DNA from: Cruorifilaria tuberocauda | Lineage: Eukaryota > Nematoda > Chromadorea > Rhabditida > Onchocercidae | NCBI GenBank assembly: GCA_013365365.1 | Contig: JABVXU010000715.1 | Span: 1-24,475, forward strand | Direction of reading: 5' to 3' | Length of the DNA: 24,475 bases | In this document: positions 11,564 through 22,667 of the stretch, piece after piece | Layout of the letters: each line of letters begins with the position of its first letter | Numbering within the stretch: position 1 is the stretch's first letter | The notes under the pieces: model-generated | Told to the model about the DNA's origin: nothing | Seen by the model: the letters and a program-made list of their open reading frames with translations, nothing else | Database searches by the model: none | Program-made: the position numbers and the translations under genes

Positions 11564-11719
11564 CTTATCCAGTTTTCTTTTTTAAAGTACAATCAGTCAT
11601 GACAATTTTCGAATCCTAACATTATTTGTTCAAGTGGAGCCTTATCAGTTTCTCTTTTTAAAATACAATCAGTTTATAATAATCACGAATTTTGGAACCC
11701 TAAAATTTGTTGAAATGGA
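11564..11719. repeat. Diverged 77-bp tandem duplication at the F-box gene 3' end
   Basis: cttatccagttttctttttt at 11564 is matched by cttatcagtttctcttttta at 11641. The alignment continues through aaa(g/a)tacaatcagt and the later tcgaatcctaacattatttg / tggaaccctaaaatttgttg. The copies are clearly older than the other duplications. The second copy ends about 20 bases beyond the F-box stop codon, so both lie in the presumed 3'UTR. Confidence 0.7.
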
Positions 11720-11742
11720 ATATTTGATGAAAAATTCCTCAA

Positions 11743-14700
11743 TCAGGAAACCGGTTTTCCACTGCTGGCTATATGTAAACCATCTTTATCATCCCATAAT
11801 AAAAGAGCTTCATCAGGTAGTTGTGGATGAGCTATCCGGAATGCACCTTGTCGTGGCTTACTTTGATTCAACGATAGATGCTTTAAAAGCTCATCAATAT
11901 CAATGTATTCTGAACTTACACAAAGATTCAGAATCCAACGTGTACCGGTTTGTTTCCACTTCTAAAATCATTGAATATAAGAATTTTAGAAATTGATTAA
12001 ATTTAAAATATTAGAAATTTGTAAAGATATCAAATAACAGTTATAAGCATATATTAATTGAATAATTGATAATAAAAAAATCCTGGATAACTAACAATGA
12101 TAATATATTTTAACAAAATATATCAATTTACTTTACTTTAGCTGTTTATTTTAAGTAACTAAATTTTGATTACTTACAGTAACTGAAACTTTTTTTTGTG
12201 TAAAAAAAAAATTGCTAACTTCAATAGCTCGATAGAATCCATTTGTAGTGATTGAGCTATTGTCTAATCGTAATACAGTTTCTTCCGAGCATTTCATAGT
12301 TTTACTTTCCAAAAAATCAGCCAAGAATTGATCATCACCAATAGCTATTTGAGGTGTAAGAGCAAAAATGCTCAAAAAGCTTAGACTAAGAAATTCGGAA
12401 AGAAAATGTCGAGAATTATTTATATGACCATGATTACCGCGCAACCAAATTAGTGATAGCTTCTGACATTCAACCAGTTGAAGAAACTGATGAAATCTGA
12501 AATTTATTCTAACTTCTAAAATCAAAAACTAATTAAAATCATAAAACTAAAATTAAAAATTAAGATAATCTTTTTAATTTAAATTAAGATAATCTAGATA
12601 ACGTTTAAAACCCAAGAACACTATTGCTAGCACTTACAATATTTTTAATATCAATCAAAAATGCCAACTTTTTACTTTTACTTAGCTTTATGATAATATC
12701 AGTAATTTCTTAGCATTTAATTACTAATTGAATGATACAATCATTCATTACAGTTATTCTGTACAAATTTACCAAAAAAGTATATATCAAAGTTTAAATT
12801 TTAGCTTAAACAATTTTTGATTGAAAGATTTGTTTAAATTACTCAATATTCAAGTTACAATAACTATCAAAAATCTAATAAAATGTTAAAGCAATTAACA
12901 CAATAATCATTTTCATTAAAAACTTTAAAAATTAAATCTAAAACTTGAACTTAAAAACTTTTACAGAAAAAAAGGCTTACTTTTTTGGAGATACATAATT
13001 TAGCTTACACATGCTTATTTCCACTTTTTTACATCGTAATTTACATGTTCCGAAAATTTCTGAAAGACGATCGACGAAATAATCTGTAAATCGCATCTCA
13101 GTCAATCTCAAGAAATGTATATCCGCTTCACGGAAATATTTCGCTATTCGTTCGCATAACAATTTTGACGGTGTATGTTCTCGTCGTTTTCGTTCATCGT
13201 GATCCTATAAATTTGAATAAACTCAAAATCAACTATTTTATTAAAATTTAAATTTTAGCTTGAATTGAAGTTACTCAATATTCAAGTTTCCTTTTAATTT
13301 CTTTTAAAATTTCTAATTGAAAACATTTATACAATAAATGCTTCGCAAATGCGAAAATTATATAAAAATAATTCCAAAAGATATAAACGTCTAGATTTTA
13401 GCAATTCACATTTTACAGTAATTCAGAATAATTACAGTAATAGTGATAGTAATTGATCTAATTTCGACATTGCCATTAATTAATAGAAATATGTTAATTC
13501 ATATAATATATCAATGATTTTTATTTTTGCAACTAAACATTTAATAGTAATTAATAATAAAAAAAAATGTGAGAATATGCATAGAAGACATTTTATAGTT
13601 TTAAAAGTTCTTAAATTACGGTAATATTACTGTTATTTCACAAGCTTCAAAGTTACGGTAGATATTACTGTAATTTTAAAAACCGTCTCTTTTCCTCAAT
13701 TTTTGCTTGCAGCAACACAATTAAACTTGCGTTTATTAATATATTTTTATTTGTTTTTAATATATTTAATACAATTAATATAACTTAGTACATTTAATAT
13801 TATTAATATAAAGCATTATTTGATATTGTCACATTATTTTCTGCATTTTTTTTCTACTTTTGTCTTTTGATTAACATACATTAATGCAAAAAAGTTGTTT
13901 TAGCGTTCTTACATTATTGGTAAATTCACAGGTTAAAAATTTTAATTAGCAAATATCAGAGATGGAATAATTAAATTAGAAAATTAATTCTGACAAGTAT
14001 CATGAATATCGACTATGATTTCTGTTAGAGCAGATCATCGATAGAACTCTTTTCTTTCGTGATAAGAAGTCTAGATATCATATTATATGCAATGCAACAA
14101 TGCAAATAACCTTATTACTTATTTTTTTTTTTTAAATTAAAAAAACGGTTTTACAAACTGTAGCATAAATATCAAAGAGGAAAAAATATATAAATGCTTT
14201 TTGTATTACCGCTTAATGCAGTTTAATGTAAATTGATAACATCAAATTGATACTATCAAAATTGGTACTATCAAAATTTATACTGATAGCTATGGTACTG
14301 TAACAGTTATAAAAGAACTGTAGTACTGTAACACATAAAAGCTGTAGTACTGTAACATTTATAAAAAAGAACTGTAGTACTACTGTAACACTTATAAAAA
14401 GATAACTGTAGTGTAACACTTATAAAAAAGATAACTGTAGTACTGTAACACTTATAAAAGAACTGTAGTATTACTGTAACACTTATAAAAAAGAACTGTA
14501 GTACTACTGTAACACTTATAAAAAGATAACTTAGTACTGTAACACTTATAAAAAAGATAACTGTAGCAACATTTATACTTCATATAAAAGTTTTCAAGAA
14601 AAGATATTCAATAATTGAAAGAGAAATAAAAACTAGAATAGCTCACCTCCGTATGCCAATTACTGTCATTGGATAGTAAAACAGGTAGGTAAGAGCTAGA

Positions 14701-17378
14701 TGGAGAAGCCTGTCCAACATAGATGAGTAGATGAGGTAATTTTGCTGAAGATCGTTGTTCTTCTTCCTCTTCTTCTTCATTATTACCAAATGTTGTTGTT
14801 GTTGTTGTTAAAGTTCTCGTACGTCGCCGTTTTCCAAGATGAAAAGATGGACAATTTTTGCTACGTTCACAAAATGTCCAACTTTTCAAGAGATTTGAAC
14901 AACTACAAAAAAAATCATTAATTTTTGAAGATTTAAATTTTATTTAAGTAATTTAAAATATCTCCTAAAATGTTAATTATCTTTAGTCTGAAATTATCCT
15001 TGAAATAAATTTAGAAAATACATATTTCGTTTTATTCTTCTAAATTTAGTACATGTGGGAAGGATGTTAACGAATTTAATTGATAAATGATTTGATGATA
15101 TAAAGATATATAATCTTAAAATGTGTTATAATATAATCAATTAATTGTTGATTATGATAATTAAACTGATAACTTAAAAATTCAAATTCTAATCATGCAT
15201 AATATCAAATTATAATTCTTGATTAAATTTAATCCTTTAATTCTATATGCAATATTTCATTTTTACTTTAAATTTAATCGTTTTGTAAATGTTTTTTTAC
15301 AAATTTTAGAATTAAAAGTTTACAAATTTTAAATTTGATTATCCATGATTTAGCACTATAGTAAAGTATTATTTATAGTAGCAAATTTCGTTCTTTTGTA
15401 AAAAAAATTTGTATTAGCTGTATTAGCTCTTATATTAGCTTAATTAATGATGTATCTGTATAATTAAACAACTGTTTAAGAATACTGTAGAGATGGTGAA
15501 ATAGCTGCTATATGCTAATCACTTTATATTAGCTTGTAATTCTCTAACCACTGCTTCATCCTAGCTTAAAACACAGTTGCTTCTAAAAAGCCATAAATCA
15601 GATCTGTTCAACACTTCTTGATTCCTACTTCTCAGCATTTCTACATTTGCTAAACATTTGTGCTCAATTTTATTGCAAAATTAATTAACAAAGTGTCATT
15701 TAAATTAACTATTTGCAATTTATCTTATATATCAGCAAATAATGCTAAATTAAAATTAACATTTAAAGAAATTTCAAATTGATCTTTGGAGAATATATCG
15801 ATTAGATAATAGAGAAACAAAGAATTTATATTCAATATAGCTAAATGATGAATTGTTAAATTTTCACATCTTGATTATCAAAACAGTTTACATGAGCTAT
15901 TATTCTAAATACCTTATACAGGTTTATATGTATATGTCTATACAGGTTATAAGTAAGATTCAAATTAACTATCCGTTCTTTAGACGATCTTACTTACTTC
16001 AATCAGTCAACAAATAGAGTAGTAAGCGAAAATTTCAGGATTTTTTTTTGATACTTATATCGCGATGAAGTTTCAAATTTGTTATATGTGTTTGAGTAAT
16101 CTAGAATTAATATCGAGATCCAGTGTAGCTTAATTTAATTCCTTTATTAAAGCCTAATTTTTCAGAGATTATTTGAGATGGAAAGATTACTCTTAAACTA
16201 TTCGAAGCTTTTATTTCTGCAATACCGATGCACTAGTACTAGTAGATAAAATGTAATGTAAGATATACTTTAAAGTTAGAATAAATCGAGATTTGTATTC
16301 TCGAAGTTCGAGCATTTGTACGAGATGTTTCCTGAGCGAATGACTATTACAATCGATCATTTCTTTCCATCGTTTGCAAACAAATCGACAATTATCGATA
16401 TCGTATCGTGGTAAATGTTTCAAAATATGCAAATGTATTTCAGGAGGTAACGACGATATTGCAAATGCTGTTCCAGCTTCCTCATCATCCTATTTTTAAG
16501 ATCACATATTCATGAAATCATGATCAAATTTATAAATTGATTATTTTTCGCTTCATTGAATTCTTTTTTAGAATTTTAAATTTATCATTAAAAACAGTAG
16601 AAACTTTTTTTAAGCATTAATTTAATTCAAAAAATTTTTTTCTAGACAAACTTTTATTAAGACAAAAAAAAAATTTATCCTTATCACTTTTTATGGGTGT
16701 AAAAATTTGTTTGTTTGTGGAAGATATCCTACCTGTACATACCTGATGATAGTTAAATGATGTTGAAGATGAACTTTGACTCGTGTAGCATGATTCCAGA
16801 TGCAGAGTACTCGAAGGTGCTACCTTAACCACAGCTTGTGAAGAAGCCTCCATAATTGATGTGGCTGAGGATGATGAAAGTACTGCTTCTGCTGCTACTG
16901 CTGTTGCATATGATGTTGACGGCAGCTAAGAATAATAATTTCAAATTTTAATTTACAAATCAATTACTTAAATTCAATTTTAATTTCAAATTTTAATTTA
17001 CATTAAATCTTAGAATCAAAAATACAGTATAGAAAAATAAAGAATGCAAGTGAAATTTAAAAGTTGCGAAAGATTTTATTTAAAAAAAAATAAAAAGGAA
17101 AAGATAGATAAATTACAAAAATTAAATCGAAAATTTTCAAGTACCAACCATAAATATATGTTGATTAATTAATTAATCGATCAATAAAATTAACAAATTC
17201 AAAAAAAGTATTTAAAGAAAAGCGCAGGTAAGAAAGCTTGATAGTATCATGAATTGTATATAATATTAAATTTAATAAATGAAAATTTATATGAAATTTC
17301 ATAATTATTGCGAAATTCGAAAAAAAAGACAGGATCAAAAAGCAATTGTACCTGCTCAGCGCAAACGTCGGCTGCCAT
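11743..17378 (-). CDS. F-box domain protein, 482 residues, seven exons
   Basis: Exons on the minus strand: 17378-17352, 16925-16743, 16489-16269, 14902-14647, 13204-12981, 12496-12178, 11961-11743 (stop TGA). Every junction is GT..AG and the phases match throughout (1449 nt). The start MAADVCAEQ sits right behind a TTAATTCAG acceptor. Residues 10-70 are Ser/Ala-rich. The F-box spans about residues 82-116 (LPPEIHLHILKHLP, then CRFVCKRWKEMI), the fold that binds Skp1 in SCF ubiquitin ligases. A basic KRRR (168-171), six Thr (176-181) and seven Glu (186-192) make a disordered linker. The C-terminal 250 residues contain Leu-rich stretches such as FLRLTEMRFTDYFVDRLSEI and LVECQKLSLIWL and probably form the substrate-binding part, but no named domain is evident. 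Internal M34 is a weaker alternative start. The open plus-strand frame opposite the last exon is a shadow. Confidence 0.9.
14294..14575. repeat. Minisatellite, about 30-33 bp unit, in F-box intron 4
   Basis: About nine imperfect units of the form actgtagtactgtaacactt followed by ataaaaaag(ata) fill part of intron 13205-14646. Variation comes from an extra tac and from the length of the A run. Open frames through it on the minus strand are artefacts of the period. Confidence 0.92.
14903..16268 (-). other. Large intron 3 of the F-box gene
   Basis: A 1.37-kb AT-rich intron between the F-box exon and the Thr/Glu-tract exon. It contains several attagctgtattagct-like words near 15415-15440 and a doubled ctatacaggt / tatacaggtt word at 15910-15950. 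No coding or RNA gene is seen. Confidence 0.7.
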
Positions 17379-17388
17379 CTGAATTAAA
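17379..17388 (-). promoter_or_regulatory. Putative SL trans-splice (or 5'UTR cis) acceptor directly before the F-box start codon
   Basis: Read on the minus strand, the sequence TTTTAATTCAG ends exactly at the ATG of MAADVC. In nematodes an AG placed 0-10 bases before the start codon usually marks addition of a spliced leader. An ordinary cis acceptor after a non-coding first exon is the alternative. The upstream minus-strand sequence (17389-17640) carries a (CAT)n run and GCA/GCT triplets but no obvious donor joined to a coding frame. Confidence 0.5.
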
Positions 17389-17554
17389 ATTCAATGCTAG
17401 ATGAAGCAGCAGCATCAAGCTTAGAAATATAGCTCACGATTGTACACTTGGTAAATATAGATAGATATCAAGGGAAGAGGAGCAGCAGCAGCTGGAGAAT
17501 GAATTTTTGGTGAGTGTGAAATTTTGATAATATAGCTGGCAATGATGATAACAA

Positions 17555-17581
17555 TTGATGATGATGATGATGATGAAGATA
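17555..17581. repeat. (GAT)n trinucleotide run upstream of the F-box start
   Basis: About seven GAT/GATGAA triplets lie in the presumed promoter or 5'UTR of the F-box gene. The translated Ser/Ile runs on the minus strand come from this tract and are not taken as coding. Confidence 0.85.
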
Positions 17582-17744
17582 ATGGAGTTATTTGAAATAG
17601 ATATATGATTCCTGTTACTAAGTAAACAGCCAAAGAATAATTTTAATTTTTCTTCAATTTTTCAAGTAGATTCTGAAAAGAAATTTTCATCGTTGATTTG
17701 ATGAAAAAGAAGACGGTAAGTAATACAGTAACATAGCAAAGTAA

Positions 17745-18092
17745 AATTACTATTCATATATTTATAATCATTTCCAAAATCACTATTCATATTTTTAAAT
17801 TTTAAAAATTGCTATTCATATATTTGTAATTATATATATTTATAATCATATTCAAAATTATTATTCATATAATTATAATCGTATCCAAAACTGTTATTCA
17901 TATATTTATAATCATATTCATTCAAAATCACTATTCATATATATTTATAATCATATTCAAAATCACTATTTATATATTTATAATGAATATGATATCATAT
18001 ATTTATAATCATTAATCATATATCACATATTTATAATTATAATCATATTCAAAACTACTATTTATTTACTATTTATATATTTATAATCATAT
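17745..18092. repeat. AT-rich minisatellite, about 35-bp unit
   Basis: About nine imperfect units combine ctattcatatatttataatc with atattcaaaat(ca). Internal expansions of the tatatttata part make unit length vary. It lies about 370 bp upstream of the F-box start codon. Confidence 0.88.
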
Positions 18093-18504
18093 CAATGTTA
18101 GAAATCATCAATTTCTAATAAAACAAGTAATTGCCTAATAAAACTTAACAAAAAAACCAATTCAAATAATCAATGCTATCATTAATTATAATAATTGATA
18201 ATTTTAAAAACGAAATAAACGATTAAGCATTAAATATTACAAAGCCTAATCAATATGATAATGATAAGTATGATTAGTGATAAGTAACAATCTATGTTAT
18301 CTATGATTTATACGATAAGAAAAAAAAAACAAATAAACAAGAATTCAAATAAGAAAGGAAAATTATTCCAAGCAATTTATCCCTCAAAAAATGAAATGAA
18401 TCAATCGATCGATCGGATCAACCAGTCATTTTTGTTCAATAATTGCTCATCATCACAAATGCACATTTTTACACGATGTGAAAAAAAAAATCATCTAAAA
18501 AGAT

Positions 18505-18562
18505 TTCTCTCTCTCCCTCTCTCTCTCCCTCTCTCTCTCTTTCTCTCTCTCTCTCCCTCTTC
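18505..18562. repeat. (CT)n microsatellite
   Basis: A pyrimidine tract of ctctctccct-type units, followed by T-rich sequence. Open frames across it encode only Leu/Ser or Arg/Glu runs and are rejected as genes. Confidence 0.95.
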
Positions 18563-18657
18563 CTTTTTTTTTCCTCTTTTACCGGATGTATAACTGCCAA
18601 TTGAATGACGATTTTATGACAGTCAAAAAATAACATACCGTTTCCAATCTGTAACGA

Positions 18658-19019
18658 GTACACATACACATACACAAACATACACGTATATGACACGCAA
18701 ATACACACATGCACGTACAAGTAATCGTAAACGTACACGTAAATACTCTGCACACATACATACTACATATACATGCACATACATGCATATACCTACACGT
18801 AAATACACAACACGCATACATATACATACACGCATATACACGCATACACCTATACGTAAATACACAACACACATACATATACATACACGTATATACACGC
18901 ATACACCTATACGTAAATACACATCACACATACATATACATACACGCATATACACGCATACACACATACACACATATACACGAATACATCACACACACAT
19001 ACACATACAAACATAAGCA
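18658..19019. repeat. CA/TACA-rich tract with three 57-bp tandem units
   Basis: A region of acatacacgtatata-type repeats. Three clear units of 57 bp begin at 18793, 18850 and 18907, each opening with cta(c/t)acgtaaatacaca and ending cgcatacac. Because 57 is a multiple of three, several frames on both strands stay open and produce false proteins of 94-194 residues rich in His/Tyr/Thr or Cys/Val/Tyr. Confidence 0.93.
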
Positions 19020-19088
19020 TAAATTTAATCAAAATTTACTTCCATTCAATCGGTCTTCATTGATAATGTTATTTGGCAAAAAAAAATA

Positions 19089-19175
19089 CAAACATAAACA
19101 TACAACAAATGCATACACCCATACAAACACTTATACACACATACATACATACACACACATACACAAACATACAAA
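19089..19175. repeat. Second CA-rich microsatellite block
   Basis: acatacacacacatacac-type repeats, separated from the 57-bp units by about 70 bases of unique sequence. Confidence 0.88.
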
Positions 19176-19309
19176 ATATACCGATCGTAATGGGAAAGAT
19201 GTGATTGTTTGGGAAAGAAGAAAGGAAGAAAGGAAGAGAGGAGTACGGTATGAAATTGCTCGAAATGTAAAATTACCGCCCGTTATTCTGTAACAAATTA
19301 AATTGACAA

Positions 19310-19342
19310 TTCAACAAATCGAATTGAATTGAATTTGTTGAA
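19310..19342. repeat. 10-bp hairpin
   Basis: TTCAACAAAT (19310-19319) and ATTTGTTGAA (19333-19342) are exact reverse complements around a 13-base loop that itself repeats gaatt. Confidence 0.6.
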
Positions 19343-19766
19343 GGATGAAAAGAAAGAAATCGATAGATGTGAAAAGAGTGATCAGCTTTGAATTGAAGTG
19401 AATCACGATAGAAAGTGTTTAAGAGAAGTATAAGCTATAGCATGTTAGCATTAAAAATCAATTCTTCTTGATTTAAATTTGAAATAAGAAATTAATTTAA
19501 CTTGAAAATAAAAATTTTAACTTATTGGAAATGAAATATCAACCAGTGTGTGAAATGATAAATGAAAATACAAAAAAAAAACACAACTGTACAATTAATT
19601 TATTTTACATTTCCACTTTTTAATTACTTTAGGAAAAAGTGCAACTGTTATTTTTTCCGTTTTTTTTTATCGGAAATTACAAAATTACGGTTTCTTTTTT
19701 TCTAATGAAATAATCGAAATAATGATATATATGTTGATGGAGAGCTAACGAATATTGTAAAAAGGA

Positions 19767-19974
19767 GAAGAAATCACGATTTGTAATTAACAGAAGAAAT
19801 CACGATTTGTATCTAACAGAAGAAATCACGATTTGTATCTAACAGAGGGAATCACGATTTGTATCTAACAGAAGGAATCACGATTTGTATCTAACAGAAG
19901 GAATCACGATTTGTATCTAACAGAAGGAATCACGATTTGTATCTAACAGAAGGAATCACGAATTGTATCTAACA
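19767..19974. repeat. 26-bp minisatellite, eight copies
   Basis: Eight head-to-tail units start at 19767, 19793, 19819, 19845, 19871, 19897, 19923 and 19949. The core is aatcacgatttgtatctaac preceded by gaagg or gaaga. Units differ at only one to three positions. The 5' copies have gaagaaat and the 3' copies gaaggaat, showing ordered spread of variants. Confidence 0.97.
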
Positions 19975-20250
19975 GAAGAAAAGCAAACCTTATAGATGAA
20001 TAATTTGATGCATATATTTTGAAACTTCAACGAAACTTTACTAGTAAGATAGAGATTAAATGATTTTTGATTTTATAAAAAATGATACGAGAATATCTTC
20101 ACAAATAAATGATAATAATTAAATGAATGTTAATGACCTCAAAATATTAAGCTTGTTAAAAAATTTGTCCTTGTAAGAATTCAAGGTTGCAAAAAATTTG
20201 TTATTTATAATTTCTAGATTGAAATCATTTGAAGATGTGAATTATGAAAT

Positions 20251-20401
20251 GCGTTATCTTTAATCTTACCATGAAAATAAATTATCATGAGTTATCTTTG
20301 ACTTTACCGTGAAAATAAATTATCATGAGTTATCTTTGACTTTACCATGAAAATGAATTATCATGAGTTATCTCTAATCTTAACATATAAATTATCATTC
20401 G
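20251..20401. repeat. 38-bp minisatellite, four copies
   Basis: Units start at 20251, 20289, 20327 and 20365; the last is shortened. Each reads gagttatctttgactttacc, then (a/g)tgaaaataaattatcat, so each carries two TTATC words in the same orientation. Diverged single relatives (ttaatcttatcaagaaaaa at 21048, ttagtcttatcacgaaaaa at 21213) lie downstream. Confidence 0.95.
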
Positions 20402-20543
20402 CTAATGTCTATATGCATTTCTCTCATAGTTATTGCTAATAATATTAATGAAATAATTTTTTTATTTCGTTAAACCTCTTTCAAGTTCATTTTTTGGGAA
20501 AAACTTAAAAATTGCGTAAAAATTTAATAAGTAAAAAAAATAC

Positions 20544-20681
20544 CGAATGATTCCTGCAATAAATTATTTTCACAGACGGATATGAACAGTATCAACGGAT
20601 TAGCAAGATGACCTTTGTTTAGCTTAGCTTCAACTCTATTAAATATACTGTCATCCCAGTATAAAATGTCACCATAATCGG
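20544..20681 (-). CDS. Candidate single exon, YWTD-propeller-like, gene not identified
   Basis: On the minus strand a 138-nt segment is bounded by ATATTTAAG|CC and TTCG|GTATTTTTT. The donor has the same style as two proven donors of the PLD gene (TTTCG|GTATTT and ATCG|GTATTT). It is open in one frame as ADYGDILYWDDSIFNRVEAK, then LNKGHLANPLILFISVCENN. The phrase ILYWDDSIFNRVEAKL resembles LDL-receptor class B (YWTD) repeats, and a symmetric phase 1-1 exon is typical of extracellular modules. That assignment rests on one short match. I could not find flanking exons with matching phase. A stop sits just upstream in frame, so it is an exon or a relic, not a stand-alone ORF. Confidence 0.33.
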
Positions 20682-20699
20682 CTTAAATATGCATGTTAA

Positions 20700-21860
20700 T
20701 TTCATCCTTTACAATAATCATAGCACATTTGGTACAAATAATTCAAATTTCTCATATTTCAAATTCAAATTTAAATAATAAATATTATTCGATAGTAATA
20801 GTTTAATAAATTTTTTTATAACTATTATCTAACAAAATTTAAATTTTATCTTATTTATTCTTCTATTTACTCTTTACTTTATTTACTCTTTTAGATAAAG
20901 AGGGAAAGAAAAAAAATCACTTATGTTTAATTACAATTCAAAGATTGGAAGTATTGTAATTCATCCTTTTAAACTCTCTGATTGTTTTTAAAATGAAAAT
21001 GAATAATTGCTACTTTTAGAATTATCACTACCTAACATGTCCGTTTTAATCTTATCAAGAAAAAATAAATTGATATGTATACTATCAATCAAACGAAAAC
21101 ATAGATACCATGGTAATTGATTGATTCAATTTTAAGAATGAAATATTAATTAATAGAAATTGTTTTCCACAAATTACAATATTACTACTTACTTAACTTA
21201 ACATTTTCATTTTAGTCTTATCACGAAAAAATTAAACCGTAGTATTAGCACTATATAGTATAAATAAATATAAATAGGAGTAAATGAAAGATTGGAAGTA
21301 GAAAGGCACAATAACTTACATAAAATAATCATAGCTAACTTATCCACTTTACTTCTTATATTACATCATAACAGTAACACTTCTCATTTATCAACTGTTA
21401 TCAATGGATAAAACCTTACTGAAGAATTTCTCTAATAAATTTAAAGTTTTCTTAACTAATAAAATTTCCAGTAATACGATATGATACTGTATCTAAAGTA
21501 ATTAATGCTAAATTTTTTCCGCATTATAAATCCCTGAATAATCAGTGAGATGATATGATACGATGTAAACAAGATGATATTATAATTTTGAAACTATCAA
21601 GAAATCTTCTCGATAGGTATTAACAGTATCACTCGAAGTCTACCAAGCTGATTCTCAATGATTAAATTATCAGGATGAAATATTGATTACAATAAAACAA
21701 GTCATTTAAAAAAATGAATTGTTTAAAAAAAATTTTTTAAAAATGAGGTGGAAATGTAAACGTATAAAAAACTTTAGTGCAACAAAAGAATTATGATAAG
21801 TTCTTTCATCACAATTGAAGTATGAGAATTAGCAGAATCAAAAATCATTTGATAATAAAT
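20700..21860. other. AT-rich stretch with no supported gene
   Basis: Unique AT-rich sequence with many TTATCA/TGATAA words. Short phrases such as aacagtatcactcgaagtct (21626) loosely echo aacagtatcaacggattagc (20585) inside the exon candidate, which may mean that candidate belongs to an old dispersed repeat. Confidence 0.5.
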
Positions 21861-21862
21861 TA

Positions 21863-21936
21863 CCTTATTACTTATTAAACTTATTACTCATTAATAATTA
21901 CTTATTACTTACTAACTTATTACTTATTTCTATTTG
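21863..21936. repeat. (TTATTACTTA)-type tandem repeat
   Basis: Seven or more imperfect 7-10 bp units of ttattactta/cttattact. Confidence 0.85.
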
Positions 21937-22389
21937 ATAATTCAGTCGAACTATAAGAACAAATTAGAATTAAAAATATGCAAAGCATTTAGTAAGTGCT
22001 AAATTAAAGTTACTTATAAAAAGTTAATATAATAAAATTTAGTGATTTCCTCTTAGGATATAATTTGTAAAATAGATACTGTACTTTAAAATAGTAATAA
22101 TAAAATTATGATAATAAATTTTTCGCCAACTTGCACTTTGCCAAGACTTTCAATATGCATTATATTTGTACTAAAAGTAAATGTACTTTCACTTAGAGCA
22201 ATAATTAAGTTTATTCAGAATCTGAGTAAAATCAAAATTTAATTTGCTATATTTGATCAAATTAATATCAATGATAATGATTGTAATATTGGCTAAATTA
22301 TTTATAGAAGAAAATCCTCAAGAAGCAATTAAGCAAGTAAATAAAACAAAAAAACAAAACTTGAAATCATAAATGAATATACTGAAAAA

Positions 22390-22580
22390 TGCCAAATACT
22401 AGATATACTTATTATTACTCCTATTCCAATTCCGATATAATGCTGGATATAATGGCTATAATGGATATATACGTTTATTTTGTTCCTATTCCAATTCCGA
22501 TATAATTAAAATATACCAAATGTTAGATAGAATGTACTTATTTCTTTTTCCTATTCCAATTCCGATATAATTAAAATCCT
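22390..22580. repeat. 65-bp tandem repeat, about three copies
   Basis: The phrase cctattccaattccgatata occurs at 22420, 22485 and 22550, exactly 65 bases apart. The intervening sequence (ccaaat(a/g)(c/t)tagata .. tactta) is related between copies but more diverged. Confidence 0.93.
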
Positions 22581-22617
22581 GGATAAAGACAAATTGAATT
22601 CAAATATACAGATACAT

Positions 22618-22636
22618 ATCCGTGCACACAACATAC

Positions 22637-22667
<31 letters not shown>

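Noticed and set aside
11634..11996. 120-codon plus-strand ORF
   Set aside because: It lies opposite the last F-box exon (11961-11743), whose frame, acceptor and phase fit the gene. The plus frame is a shadow.
14213..14419. 68-codon minus-strand ORF
   Set aside because: It is translated intronic minisatellite (VTVLQFF-like repeats).
17421..17633. 70-codon ORF with Ser and Ile runs upstream of the F-box start
   Set aside because: It is produced by the GAT and GCA runs, lacks an ATG start, and does not join the gene in phase through any convincing donor.
18469..19293. Overlapping ORFs of 94-194 codons on both strands
   Set aside because: They consist of translated CT, CA and 57-bp repeats, with low-complexity residues and no domain.
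19767..19974. CRISPR-like array
   Set aside because: Units are contiguous 26-bp copies with no unique spacers, in a eukaryotic context. It is a minisatellite.
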